NCBI RefSeq assembly: GCF_002999335.1
Contig: NW_020312070.1
Span: 248,001-312,000 of the forward strand
DNA length: 64,000 bases
DNA from: Cyclospora cayetanensis
Lineage: Eukaryota > Apicomplexa > Conoidasida > Eucoccidiorida > Eimeriidae
Direction: 5' to 3'
The notes beneath the pieces are model-generated. The model had not been told where the DNA came from. It worked only from the letters and a program-made list of their open reading frames with translations, and ran no database searches. Shown piece after piece: positions 48,190 to 61,039 of this stretch; position 1 is the first letter of the stretch, and the number at the start of each line of letters is the position of its first letter. The translations under genes were made by a program, and so were the position numbers.

Positions 48190-49240
48190 TCCATTGCATT
48201 GTCGCCCCCCATTCCAAAACGCACCGTATTGTTCTGTACCTGGCTGTCAAGCCCAGCTGCGTTCAGAGCGCTGAAAGTGTTCCCATGTTATCCTCATTTC
48301 CCATTCAGGCAGAAACCTCAATGGAACTAAGGAGAACAGCAAACGTGCGCGTGAACCGTAGAAGAAACATACGGGGAGAAAGACGCACTACTGGCCCAGC
48401 ACGAACGAGGGACCCAAAAGCACCACCAAGGCTGCACGATTGCTCGCTGCCGTCGGAGCGCTAAAATGTGTGAGCCTCCTGCCACAAGAAAGCACAAGAC
48501 AAGTCAGGAGAGCAAAGGGGATCGAATGGTAAACTTGTTCAGCAGTCCGTCCAGTGCTCATGGAGCGTTTTTGCCTGGTACTACTAAGCGCATGAAGCAT
48601 AGCCGGCTTTATTGCCATAAAGCGCACAGATAAAATTTCAAGGACAGCATACCTGCGGGTGTGCGCGCAGAAATCTGGTTATAGGGAACACCTCAACAAA
48701 AGTAAGTGAAGCCTTCACAGCAATATCCCTAAACGAAGTTGGCTACGTCAGGCATAGCATGCTCTGGGGGGGGGACAATTACCAGGAAACCCAATTAGAC
48801 CGTCGATGGAGAATAGCCTTGTTAACCACTCAAAGTTGCAGATTCTTCAGCAGGTAAAGATAGCCTCAACTGCTCTTCCGTCAGTTATTTAAGCTGGCGT
48901 TCCCCCTTTCCCCCGCCCTTCTTCCATTTATCTAGGAACTTTTGTCTTTTCTATCCTTGGCGTTAAATAATCCCAGAATCCAGCTCTTGTACGACACCAC
49001 GTATATCCACCTCCTCAACGTAGTCACTTATCTGCACATCACAGTCCATGAATGATTTCAAGACTTTTGAAGTTTTTTTGTGAGACCTGTGCTGATAGTT
49101 TAATGGCACCTCCACGTTTTATAGGAACTGAGCAACTAAGAAGTACTGAGCCGTGAGGGGATGGCAAATGGTCTCAGCCACCTGCCCGCAAGTACCTCCG
49201 TTTGATCACCCTTAGGCCCACCTCATAAATCCTGCCAACA
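48190..49240 (+). repeat. Dispersed repeat family R2, copy
   Basis: Shared with 24.47 kb and 33.19 kb: ACGAACGAGGGACC, GTGAGCCTCCT with a following CA-rich piece, GTTAACCACTCA, and at the far end CCCGCAAGTACC with ACCTCATAA. It also aligns with 54,060-54,460 through AAACGTGYGCGTGAAC. Confidence 0.6.
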
Positions 49241-49559
49241 AGGACAATTCGCCATTCTACAAACACAGCTGAAGCAACTTCTCAGGGTCCCATGTCTGTC
49301 TCTCTAGACCATTGCGCATACAGCCGCGTGCACTCTCCAGCTGTTCACTGAAGTCCCCCGCTGCTAGGAGGGGCTGCTGACGCGGGACCACAAGGTCCAG
49401 GGTTGGCTCGGAGGGACACTTCTCGGAGTAGACCATGGACGCAAGAAAACGACGGGTAGGAATACAAACAGTTGTATTGTAAGCCACACTGCACGACGGA
49501 GAGCAAGTACCTAAAAGCTCAGGGTTTTCAGAGTACAGTCTCAACTACTGCAGAAGAGT

Positions 49560-49890
49560 GCGATATGTGCGCTGGGTCTGCCCACATGCATCAGGGTGGT
49601 TCGCAGGGGTCACATTGTGGGCCTTGTGTAGGCAGGTAATAAGGGCCTTCCAAAATGCCTTAACAACTTCTGATTTCTATGCTGCGGTGCCGGCTTTCCG
49701 TTTGTTTGTTGCGCCTGCTTTGCTCACCAAACAGGTTCCTTCCGGTGGGCCCAGTCTCGTCGTTCAATGTCTTTGGCTTTCTGCATGCGCTTGCGCTCTC
49801 GGATTATGTAACCCAGTCCTTCACAGTAGACGTAGATGCGTCGTTGAAGAGCAGTTTAGGGATTCCTAAAAGTCCGGCGGCCCCTTTTTG
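49560..49890 (+). mobile_element. Ty3/gypsy RNase H relic
   Basis: One frame reads RAFQNALTTSDFY, and another, after frameshifts, ALALSDYVTQSFTVDVDASL. The latter matches the RNase H opening (V-L-x-LPDY ... PF-x-VDTDAS). The stretch VPSGGPSLVVQ, read in the next frame as FRWAQSR, is the sequence shared with 35,985. It is heavily decayed. Confidence 0.68.
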
Positions 49891-51499
49891 ATTCTCGTTT
49901 GCCTTAGGCTGTAGGGTTTTTCTAAAAGACCGCCTGACACAGCTCCGATAAGGGTTGGCCCTGAAACCCGACTTGGCACTTCCCTCTTAGCCACGGAAGC
50001 ATAATGTGCGCGTACTTGCTATTTTTCTGCTTCAATGAGTCTATCGATTGCATTAATCTTACCGTCAAACTTTTTAGTCGCTGATTCGTTCCGCGACCAG
50101 CTGACATGACAATTCGAGTAGACCAGATATAGTTCACTGATGAAGCAGTTGTTGCTCGACGTTGTGGCATATATTTGTTGATATACTAATGTATTATCAA
50201 AGTTTCCTGCTTGAGGAATCAGGCCATCCAAGTCCTTCTGTTGAGCCTATCTCGGCAAAAACCGACGAGTAAGGGCTCAGGTTAAAGTTTAGCCGTAGTG
50301 ATCCCTGCAGAAACTGGTTTCTACGCATGAAATATGACACCCTTAAATTGCTCTTTCAAGTTATACAAAGGCCACAGGATCACACATTTTCTTTGAAGGA
50401 GTCAAAAAAGTAGGTACCTCTCCAACTGTCTAGGGAAATTTTCGGGTACTTCCCGCCAAAAAGCCGTCATACTTTTATGGTCGGCATCAACGTACTGATG
50501 AATCCGCAAAACTAGTTTAGTAGGACCAATCATGCTGTTGGCAGCGGTGTAGCTTCTGGCATCGCATCATTTTAAAGGTAGCGTCTGCCGCCTCAACAAG
50601 CGTGCCTCCGTCGACTTCCATCGCCGTAGATTTTCCCCACAAGCTGCTGCCAACAAAAGCTATTTCATTAAATTGCTGAACAACTTGATTGCATCTAGAC
50701 AACTTTTGGGGGGGGAAATTGATTTTTCTCTGGATTTACTGCCAGTAGGGGGTTGCCGGGGAAGCAGCTGCACGCATTGAGTACAGCTTGTTATAAAGCA
50801 GATAAATGGTACTTCGTCGGAAGTGGGTCCTCTCAACGTGAATGGTCACCTTTGCATTGGCTCCACGCGCCATGATGGAATTCCAGGGTATCTCATGTGT
50901 AACCCTATAAAAAGGGCGCTTTTGACCAAGCCGTATCATTTACTTTCACAGGGTAGTTCCAGTATGTGATTTGGCCACAGTAGTACGTAGGGCAGATCCT
51001 GTCATTATCGGCGCAAACACGCGGGCGCTGTAGGGGGCAAAGCTGCCTTCGAGCGCGTTCCGCGGCTGTAAATAGATGTGATTAGAAAATGGGGAATAGC
51101 TGAATTTTTGGTTAGTTTATTCGTATATGTCATGTACTGCACAATAGAGTTCGTTAAACAGGGCAGCAATCAATGTTGTGTACCTGTGACAGGTGCTAGC
51201 TGCAAGTGGGGCTAAATTCTATCAGATCCTGGCGATAGAGCAACGCTCACTTTAGCCACACCCCTTTCCTCATGCCGAAATCCGTAGGAGAGAGGGTATG
51301 GAGGGGGGAACAAATGTGGAAGGACACTGAGTAGCTTTTTGTGACTTGGCCCGGGGTGCAAGTATGTCCATATGGGCACTCTAGCTGGAAAGCTACATTT
51401 GTTAGCATCTAATCGGTGAAATCAGCGATTCCCCCCAACAACTCCAAGGTTTCAGGCGCAGTAAGATGTTGACTTCTTCGAAAATTGTTGCTTGGGTTC

Positions 51500-51900
51500 T
51501 GGTACACTCCTTCGAAAGCCTTCGTAGGAAGACACTGTGCACAGGAAATACAAACGTCATAGAACTTTGTTTAGTGTGTTTTTGATGAGATGCGGCCTTT
51601 TTCTGCCATCACCTGTCAGATTCGGCGAGAGGGGAAGGAGACAGCCAGGGTCCGTATTGCTGCACCCTCTGAGCACTCCGTATATTCACAGCAATTTCCA
51701 TATGGCATCTAACGCTCACCATTTTTAAGAAAAGTTTATTATTTTGGCTGCATGTGCGTTAGATGGTAAGTGCGATTAGATGTGAATGCTTTGAGTGCTC
51801 AGGGCGTACAGCAAGGCGTGTGAGGCACCCACCCAGAGACCATTTTTGGGCAGAGTTGAGGAATTCGGGGACCACCGCAAAGACGTTACGGGCTAGGACT
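51500..51900 (+). repeat. R1-like then R3-like repeat pieces
   Basis: GTAGGAAGACACT at 51,524 matches 24,090. TTGCTGCACCCTCTGAGCACTC at 51,658 aligns with TTGCTGCACCCTATAAGCACTC at 32,928. From 51,740, ATTAGATGTGAATGCTTTGA aligns with the R3 core. Juxtaposition of R1 and R3 suggests they are parts of the same or related LTRs. Confidence 0.5.
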
Positions 51901-54059
51901 AAAGCCCTGACAAGCTCTCTCGCTCTGGGGCAGGTAGTTGGTCTCCTATCCTACTGCCACCATCTACTGACCCAGGCCCCGGAGAGCAATTACTCCTTGA
52001 AACGGCGTTAGTAGGTGGGCTGCGGTACTATCCTGACCCTCGTGATTTGGTAGCAAGGATCACCAATAAGGGCCGCTTGAGCGTGTGCGAAGATCTCAAA
52101 CTAGGTGATCGGTCTACTCAAGCATCCAAAGCAGCCCCGCAAGCTCTACAAAAATGAAGAGCGATTGTTGTCCTGTTCTAGTAGCTAGTGCGAATACGTT
52201 TTAAAGACGCCACTGGGATGAATCTCAGTTCCAGTGCTGGCAACATAAGTAAGCCGACTGCTGCGCGCATGCAGTTCAGACCCCAGCACCAATAACACGG
52301 ATCTTCCTCAGGGATCTGTAGTCCGTGTTTCTAAGAAACGGGCAACGATATAGAATCAACACTTGAAGGCCGTACTGCCAATGATTTTGCGTTGTCCCAT
52401 ATGGTCGTATACATGCCAAGCCGGGGTCTGAGGGCAGTAACTTCACTCCTGGCTTAGCGAATGTTGAAAGCAAAGCTTTTGTATGTCGGTCAACCTCTTG
52501 GATGAGTTCAGATTTGTCGAAAGAATTAGACAATTATACGATAGCACAATGCGAAATACTCCCTGATAATTATTTTAATCAATCAAAATTCTCGTTATGT
52601 TGTGCTTGGAGATTCTTGCACTCGAGCTGAATTCATTTTACGTGTTGCGGACCCTGAAACGCTACAGGTGCGCAAAGCGCCTGAGTCTTTAGGAGTTAGT
52701 GTAGAGCGCACCCTTCTACTGCAGACCAAAGGGGCGAATACGCAGTCGTAGCGCTTGTTGACCGTAAGCGTCCTCGTTCAAGATTCAGATTCAGGGAAAG
52801 AAAGGCACTCACCCTGAACCACATAGAAACGACAAACTATGGAAAGAATACCCTAGCAAAATTAAGCACGAATGGCAAACTTGTGAGAGAAAAATTCGGC
52901 AAACATAAGTAGCACGTATATAAATATAGCACTAAAGGCCAGCGACAGCCTGCATACGATGACAGTGCAAAGCCTCGCTGGTAAGCATAACTCAATAACC
53001 GCCTCTGGGCTACAAGTGGGTGCAAGCCAAGTAATCTCAAGGAGTCATTCACTGCCACCCATACGTAACAATGTAGAGTTCATGGGCTCAAAATTCTAGC
53101 TCATGCTTAAGTGAACGACACGAACTACCGTTGCAAGCGAGCCAATGCAGGCCAAAGAACACCCGGGAAGAATGCTTCAGAGCGCATGCAGCTGAAATCG
53201 CCACAGGTCCTCTCTTCCCTCCCCTTCTAGAGAAGCGAGCCACCACATATCACTTTTGGTTGCGTCGACTACTAAGCCTCCACATCAGTTTCACATTGGT
53301 TGTTCGGTGGTGTCTGCACCTCTGAAGGCTGGTAAAAACCTTCTGCTGTTTTACAGGTTCCTGATGGATTCCTAAGTCACAAAACTCTCCGAAAACCCTT
53401 TCCTTATAGTGCAACACCCAAAGTTTGGTTCAAAGCCACCTGTTTCTGTAGTGACGGTCTTCGAGCCCCCTGGTTACATCATATAATATGGGCGTGACGG
53501 GTCATGCTGCAAGGGGAGTGTGAAAGTCGGGGTGCTTCAGGCTACTGGAAGGTGAATTTATTGGGTAGCACACTTGTCATTGTGCTTGAAGAACCTGAAT
53601 GGCCCAATAAAAGGGGCCTAGCTCTTTGCTCTTCAACATAGCTGTGTGAACTGCGTTGAAACCCACACTACAACGCTCTGGCGACAGTTTCCAGAGGGGG
53701 GTACTTAGCTGCAGCCGCAATACAAAGTTAGTAGCGTTTATTTGTGTGGTGTCCCGAAATCCCTTCTTCCTACCGCTCAACACACGCGCCTTAGACTTCC
53801 AATGTAAATGCAGATGGGTAGGAAGGGTGTGCGTTGCTCCGGCTTTTAAGCATTACGATCATTTACAGTTAGTCGCACATCTCATGTAGTCCATCTTCGC
53901 GAAAAGTTGCAAATTTCGTCTTCTTGCGTCGAAGCAATAGTGCTATGCAATGGATAAGATATGTTAACAATACAGCCTGATATGAAATGCCCATGTGTGT
54001 CTTTACCCCGTGCAGCTTCCCCTGTCATTTCAACAACTTTCTGTGTTCCGTCCCTGGTC

Positions 54060-54460
54060 GTCAAGACCATCTTTGTGCAGGACAACAGAAGAGTTCCTGC
54101 ACTATTCTCGCTCTCCAGGCAGGCATAAAGGGGGGGCAAAGTGCTCTTGGAAGAGGTAAACGTGTGCGTGAACGGCAGAAGCCGGGTTGCCTGCTTGGAA
54201 GGCAGGTATCTCAAGCGTTGGGCCACTAGTGTTCCGGCTGACAGAGTCTAGCACTACACTGGACCTTGTGGGTTATTCTGTTCAAGTCAGAGAGCACGCA
54301 CAGTAGCAAACAACAAACGCGGGACACAAAAAAAGATTGTGGCGGCACGATAACTCGCTTTCGTCGAAGCGCTGCTGCGGAAGTTCTTCCGGGAAGCACC
54401 TTATGCCTTTCTGCATATCAGTGTGTAGAAAAGTATCTAGCTATGGAGATCCTTAATGCA
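54060..54460 (+). repeat. Dispersed repeat family R2, diverged copy
   Basis: Contains CTCGCTCTCCAGGCAGGCAT, AAACGTGTGCGTGAACGGCAG, ACGCGGGACACAAAAA and CTCGCTTTCGTCGAAGCGCT. These align in order with 48,290-48,465. Confidence 0.5.
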
Positions 54461-55479
54461 TCGCCACACTAAATGAGATACACGAATAACAAAGCCAAAG
54501 GGCCAGTATTTTTCTATTCTGTAGTTCAATATGACTAGCGCCGTAGCCGGCCGAGTCACACCTAGTACGTTCTGCTCGTATAACATAGGTTGTTCAGTAC
54601 TCTTACCTCAGTACACCAAGACGTAATGCTGCGTGCCCGTGCGCTAGAGTCTATATACATCTGGTTATGAACGCTCAAAGTGCTTGAAGAGTTTATCAGC
54701 ATGGACATTAGCTGTTCCTATTCCCCTCATGCCATACGGTGAGTCTTAAGAGCGTATTAAACGGAACCGCCCTTGGAAGGATATGTAATAGCTTGAGCTT
54801 AAAATTTTATTAAGCCTGAGGTTAAATGCCTTTCTATGAAGATCGTAGATGGAGCGGTACAGTTGGTGGCACTGCATAGTTTATTGCTGCTGTCCCTGCT
54901 GATCCACTGGGTGTGGTTGCAATGGGATTATCTGCTCTCCTCTAGAAGTTTCAAATTTGATTCGCCCATTTGAAAAGTCAATGACTTGATGGATTTGACA
55001 ACATTTTGAAAAAGATATCGTGTTGTGATGAAGGTAGATAGTGGCGCAACGCTTGTTGAGGAGTCAGAGGCCTGCTACCAAGCTGTTGTAGGTGCAGTCG
55101 TACAACAGCTAGTAAGAGGCATGACGCTCTAGACCGCGGAGAACATGTTCGTAGATGCGTCAATAGACGTACGCGAACATAAAACCCATGATAACTATAA
55201 GGATGGACACGTAGTTAAAGATATTATCACCCGGTTGAAGTAGCTCCCTTTGTGGACCCCAAACAAAGAGAAATAAAGGCCCCTCCCGCCATGTCCTCTG
55301 CAAGCAGAACCACCTCAGATCATGATCCACTCATGCAAAGATAGTCATCTGCCTGCAGGGCTTACTGCAAGCCCTAAATCAGCTGTTTATGCCAATATTA
55401 GCTCAACAGCAAGCTTGAGGGGAAATAAGACAGTTGGGGCAGAGAAATTCTTCCGCAGATTCGTTCATTTAGAAATGCT

Positions 55480-55660
55480 GCTTTCATTCGCAAAAACCCC
55501 GTCGAGGAAAATCTGCTTGACCTGTGATTTGTCTTGGGAGTACCTGAGGTGTCACATCAGGTGGTCAAAGGTTGGGCAGCAACTTGGCATTTAGGCCGCC
55601 GACCGGTGGAACTTGTACAAATGCTGAATTGCTTGAGGCTTCACAAACAAGCGAGTAGCA
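55480..55660 (+). repeat. Retroelement block shared with 9,540-9,680
   Basis: GGTGTCACATCAGGTGGTC and GCCGACCGGTGGAACTTG align with the 9.5 kb block. It lies about 1 kb upstream of the RT relic of this copy, as expected for a conserved part of the same element. Confidence 0.6.
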
Positions 55661-56629
55661 TTGTCCAAGAACGAAGAGCAGAGTCAGGATGCAGAGCATA
55701 TGAATGTTAGAGCTGTTTCAATAGGCCATAGCCTACATTCTAAGGTTAACGAGCAATACAATCGGAAAGAGTCCGCGCTCCTACGAGGTCCCTGGCAGCC
55801 CCCAACAACACACTTGCTTCTATTATGCGACATTGGTTGAAATGACCCGGAACCGCAAGTGCATGCTAAGCACCAAAGATTTTAAATAAGTGAACTGGGC
55901 TTATCAGAAGCATACTGCTTGGTACACAAAAAAGCAGCATGAGGAGAGCGGAATGCCGCCATGTAACCTGTGGTGCATTAACAAGGGCCGCAGAAGCTAG
56001 CGCCTCAATTAAGTACCTAATACGGGTCTACTCTATGCTGATAAAAATTCACATCAGTTGCCAATGGTGTTACCCTTGCTTGACACTGGATCTGTAAATC
56101 AAGGAGACTGCGCCGAAGTGTACTTGGTCTGTCCACACACAAGAGAGACCTCATCAACTCTGGTTCTTCAACAGGCACCGATCAGAGAGGTCGGCGAAGC
56201 TAAGGCAACCAATTGCCACTTTTAATTGAAACCGGCTCTTATCATCATGATGTGTTATTGTTATGCTGGATATATGCAACATGGTGTAATCCTATGTGTG
56301 CGATGGGTAACCCGGTGGAAGGCGAGCGTGCGGCTACAGCTGCGTGCTGTAATTGGTCAGTGTGCTGGGACGCGCTAGGAAGAAGGATCTGCTGCTTTCC
56401 TCGACAACGCTCTTTCCTTCTCTGGAGATGAGAGTAGAGCGGGGGCCCCTAAACGGAAGGCAGAGCCTTCGTGCTGGCCGCTCGAAAGCACTTCAAGAGA
56501 TGAGGTTCTAAGCATAAATCTCCTCTCACTGGCTCTGAAAGTGGTTCTCTATTTGAAGCTCGCATTGGTAGTTTAGTCAAGAGGAAGCAAGCATAAGCAA
56601 GTAAAAAGTATGACTTCGCAAAATAAATT

Positions 56630-57310
56630 AAATAATGACGAGCTACCAGCAGGCCGACTACCTAACGCGCGTGTTGTCCGTCGTACTGAGCTTGTCTTCG
56701 GGTGTGCCCCAAGCAATGTTCCACAGTATCGGAAGCCCTCACAGCATAGATAGAGACTTCAGTGGCAGGTTGATGATTTGCTCGGAAAAGGCAAGCTGTG
56801 GAAGCTTACTAGTGCTTTCGGGCAAAACATGTTGTTGGTGTAGGACAATGACGATGGAAGGCTGCAGGTGTCCGTAATTTCAGGCCCTCAACAAGACCAC
56901 TATGAAGCAGAATTTCCCAAGGCCTCATATTGAAAAATTCTCTGACAAAGTACACTGCTTATCGTTTGACTATTGACTTCATAAACGCCGTCTTACAAAT
57001 TGCTGTTCACCCAGATGGCACGCGCAAAGTGGCATTCCGTGCTAGCACTCGCAAACTCGAGTGTATGTGTATACCTTTCGAACTTGATACCGCCAGAGCT
57101 GAACTACAGCACGTAAACAGGCAATTTTCATGGGCTTTTTGAGTGGGGGATATATGCTGTCTACACTAAAGAAGTCTCAGTATTTACCCAAAACTTTGAA
57201 GATCATCTACACCAACTACGGCGTGCGCTTCAACTGTTACGCGACAGGCAGTGGTATTGTGAAAAAACGCGAATGCTCGTTTTTCATATAAAATGTCGCG
57301 GTTGCTATCA
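56630..57310 (+). mobile_element. Ty3/gypsy reverse transcriptase relic
   Basis: The frames read DELPAGRLPNARVVRRTEL and FGCAPSNVPQYRKPSQHR, then WQVDDLLGKGKLWKLTSAFG. These match the pre-RT and fingers pattern (D-LP-x-G ... P-YR-x-S ... DDLL-x-KGF-I-x-PS). The palm reads TIDFINAVLQIAVHPDGTRK, then VAFRASTRKLECMCIPFEL, matching DL-x-x-GYHQI-x-VHP-D-x-x-KTAFR-x-x-x-G-x-FE. From 57,190, QNFEDHLHQLRRALQLLRDR matches the thumb/connection. The YxDD box is not readable. It is broken by several stops and frameshifts. Confidence 0.88.
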
Positions 57311-57419
57311 ATCGCCCTGTATGGGCTGCAGAGATTGAGCCAGATCTGGCAAGCATTGGAGCAGTCAAGGCGTGGCCTATACCCCTAGGCAGCCTCAGGG
57401 ACATTACAAAATTCTATGG

Positions 57420-57790
57420 CTTGCATCTTGCCACCAAAATTCTGTTCCTGTAGCTGCTCAGAATGCTGCTCCTCTAATCGAACCTCTTCGAATAACGCAA
57501 AGTGGTGCCTGGATAGATGAAGCTTTTCCATTGCACGGACGCCTATCAGCTGCCCCACAAATCTTCCAGCACTTACAGTGCTCAATTTCGAGGGTAATTT
57601 TTTCCCAACAGTCCATGTTAGTGATGCTCAGGCCAGTGCTATTCTCTACCCAACGACCACAAGCTTCCCTAAACACCAGATTATTGCATGTTGTTCTCAT
57701 CATTTCACCGAAAGCGGGCGGCGGTCTCTCTTGCGGGAACTGAAACACTATGCGATTAAGGTAGGGGGTGAACGTTTCCGACAGCACTGA
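57420..57790 (+). mobile_element. Ty3/gypsy RNase H relic
   Basis: The first frame reads VAAQNAAPLIEPLRITQSG and AFPLHGRLSAAPQIFQ, the APL-x-x-LL ... AF-x-x-LK-x-x-L-x-SAP region. Then HVSDAQASAILY and IACCSHHFTESGRRSLLREL with AIKVGGERFRQH match the RNase H pattern IAY-x-SRK-x-T-x-AERNY ... ELLAI-x-x-ALE-RFR. It continues from the RT relic on the same strand. Confidence 0.85.
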
Positions 57791-58329
57791 CGCAGCGTCA
57801 TTTCATTATCTAGAAAGGCCATCAGTCTGCATGTATCTTGCGTAAAATTTTAGGCGCTTGATCACCCTGCAGCTGCATCAACGCTCTTTCACGGCGCCCC
57901 AGCTGTTCATAATCATGCAGCGTAGCCGCTCTTGTCTGTAATGTTTCACGGTTGCTGTCGAAATTGCATGAGACTTATCCTCTAACACCTACGCCTCCGC
58001 GGTCATCGCTACCATTTAGGGTGGCAAAGGGTGATCCGCTACCAACTACGGCATTGGAGATAGTCTACTGTGGCTTGAAACAGAGCGCACACTATGTCGC
58101 TCGCACAATCTGATTTCTCTTCGAGATGCCGGTTGGAAAAAAGCACATAATCTCGCTTTTTCGGGACATGATGTAGTTTAACGTACAGTGTAAAAGCTCT
58201 CATAGCAAGCATTGGACCCTGAGGGGCGCCCTCCGAAAGGGTAGTAAACACTCTGATGCCCAGTCCTTGCAGCTGAAGACCAGCAAACCTGCTAGACTCG
58301 ACCTTTCGCACATACTTCTGAATCCTAGA

Positions 58330-58500
58330 ACTTGGACTGATCTTCCTATAGAAACATTCTTGGACTGCCGGAATTCATGTGTGAGGTAAGCATATACGTC
58401 GCTGTTTATAGACCGCGCAAACTTATTCGCTTCATCCTTTTCCCCAGCCCTGCCACGGCTCGACAAGTCGTTCAATTACTTTAGCTCATGTTCCTAACAG
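58330..58500 (+). mobile_element. Ty3/gypsy integrase relic
   Basis: CTTGGACTGCCGGAATTCA here is nearly identical to TCTGGACTGCCGGAATTCA in the 11.2 kb integrase. The next frame reads VSIYVAVYRPRKLIRFILFP and SPATARQVVQLL, matching V-VVDRLSK-L-x-x-(F/I)-x-x-x-x-T-A-x-x-x-A-x-LF. It is truncated soon after. Confidence 0.78.
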
Positions 58501-60419
58501 TAGTGCACAGTACTACAATAGCATGAGCTTGTCAATGAGGGCCCAAGCTTAAAAAGAGGAAAAGCATGAGTGGAAAAGCGTCGAAAGGAAAAGTGGCCAG
58601 ACGAATATCTAATAGAATCTTGGAGACAAGTTCGATATGCAGCCAATGACCAAATGCGGCTGTGCAGGTGGAAAAAAGACAGAGGAGTATGTTTGAGAGT
58701 CAGTCTATTCAACTGAGGTTTTTGAAAGCGCATTTTGTTGAAAGGATGGATTTTCATTCATTAGACTTAATATAGTGTTTGATTGAATAGTGATCTCTAC
58801 ACATCGCCCGCAGGTCGTTGCTTTTAGCCCACCAGCATACGTGCGCTCTAGGAAGCTGCCAGGATTTCCTAGGATTATCATTCTAAAGAGAAGTGCACTG
58901 TTCGCTATTGCGTTCTGGCATGTCTTTGATGCCCGGCTACAAACTTTATTCTAATTTGACCTCTACGGGTCATTCTTAGGCAGGTGGACAAGGAGAGAAG
59001 ACCAATGGCGCTCAACTCATTTTTTGGACTCTGAGCTCACAAAGAACCAGTTGATTGAATGAGCTGCTCCTTGTTCTGAGCGCACGTATAACACAGCAGT
59101 AAGCTTCCCGACCCTTTGTTCTCCATCATACCTAGCTTACACTGAGAAGCATCTCATCGATCCATGCCTGGACCTGATGGTCCTAGGTCAGTAACCACCG
59201 CCTAGCAACGGAGAGCGTCAAAGAACTGCTGGTTAAAGCATGTGATTTTATGCACAAAGCTTTGAAAAATTAGCAAAAGAGAATGATAAGTGGCCGTTGA
59301 CTGTGCGTTTAGGCCTGAAGATCTGCTCTTGGCGAACGGGCGCAGCATAATGTGATCAGACGATGAAGCTCACGACCAAGTAGCTAGGATCATTGGTCAT
59401 CATGTCAAGAACCACTGTTGCTTTTGCTGTATCGACTTCGTTAGAAGTTGGAGGTGCCGTAGAGCTATCAGTATTGGCCCTCTAAAGAAGTGTCGAATTT
59501 CCCCAAGTGTTTGCGGACGATGCAGCGAGGGCAGGAGACATGCATTGAGGCGAAGGACTCCCAGGAAGCCCCAGAAATGCTGGGTTCATGGATGGTGAGG
59601 GCTAAGGTATATCGGACGAAAAATCCTGGTATAATGGTGTGAGGGACGCCAACGTTAATGGCTGACGGAGGAGTTTTCGGGGCCGTCGTTTTCTTTCGGG
59701 GGATTTGTGGCTTTTTGGCTAACTGCAATGGGCATCATGGACAGTACCTCTCGCATCGAATGAGGATACCCATTCCACAGTATAAATAGTTCCTGGTCAC
59801 TAGTTCCAAGGTGCTCTCTACACTGTGACTCATGACGAGGCACTCTTGGGTAAGTTGTCTCGAGATTTTTCCTTATTCATTTTAGGGGGGACTCGAAGTC
59901 CACTGTGCTGCATGCGCCAGCTGTTGTGGCATGCCCAGCCTACTCTTTGAGGTGGCCTCGCTGGACAAGTGTATACCTTGATTTTCTCTACAAATTTATC
60001 TCTCTTCTTTTCTCTCATAGTAGGAGGCTCGCACATTTCAGCGCTGCGACAGGTATGATACGTTGCGTCACTGCGATCTTAGTACTTTGATTCCTGGTTC
60101 TTTGGTGGCTGAATTGTGTGTCGTCTTTTGCTTCCACCTTTCATTACTAGCCAAAGCTTACTTCCTTTCTCATCGGCACTGGCATTTTGCGTTTTTGCCT
60201 GCTTGGGGACTGGTAATAGGGCTGGGACTTTTCGTTTGCCATGCATACAGATGGTCTCGACGTATAGATATGAAAGTTGACAGAGTGTGCTCGAAATGTG
60301 GGAGGAAAATGCAGCGTGGCATAGCTACACCCAGCTAGTTTCAAAGATACTGGAAAAGTTTTGCTAAGAATTGTTTAAAAATCGACTAATTGGACAGTCC
60401 GTTGGTATATCCTATTTAG

Positions 60420-60600
60420 TGCCAAGTACGGAAAGCTCGATACAGGAGGGCGTAATTGTGTGAGCTTGTGTGCTGGATATTGTGCACAGCGCTTCTGAAT
60501 GAGCGGGGTTTTTGGAGTGGGCCGTTACGGCGCCCTTGCTGTCCACTTTCCCTCATATCGGGAATCCAAATGAGCGTGGGCAGGAAAAAAGGGGAGGTTT
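60420..60600 (+). repeat. Dispersed repeat family R3, diverged copy
   Basis: AGCTCGATACAGGAGGGCGTAA aligns with GGCTCGATACAATAAGATGCAA at 61,112 and with AGCTCGATACAATAAGGCGTAA at 47,780. Confidence 0.5.
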
Positions 60601-61039
60601 CTTTCAAAACACGCAATAAATTTTTACTAAGTTTGAATTGAGTCTGGATTTAAGAGTCTCCGTAGGAGACCTTAGGTGCGGTCTTACAAGTGGAAGAGAA
60701 GTGTAAATGTGTAGTTTAGGATGCCACCTATACGCGGCAGTGCATGAGTGGAGTAGCGACAGCATGGAACCATTTGACGTTTTCAACTGTTATGTTCCAT
60801 CTAGGGGCACCAAAGAGGAGACATTTTTAGTCTCAAACCGAGTGCAGCAGATTACAGTAAGTTTATATGTGTTCCTCCCAGAACGGTTCATTCTACTCCT
60901 GGGCCCAATGAGCTCCAGCAGGAAGTGAGGAAGAAAAGCTAGCAAGCGTTTTGCCTTATTTAGGGGGAATTCGAAAAATTCGAATCCATTTAATAGCTGG
61001 CTAACCCTTGTTTAATCACTTTCTACTACTTCATAAATG

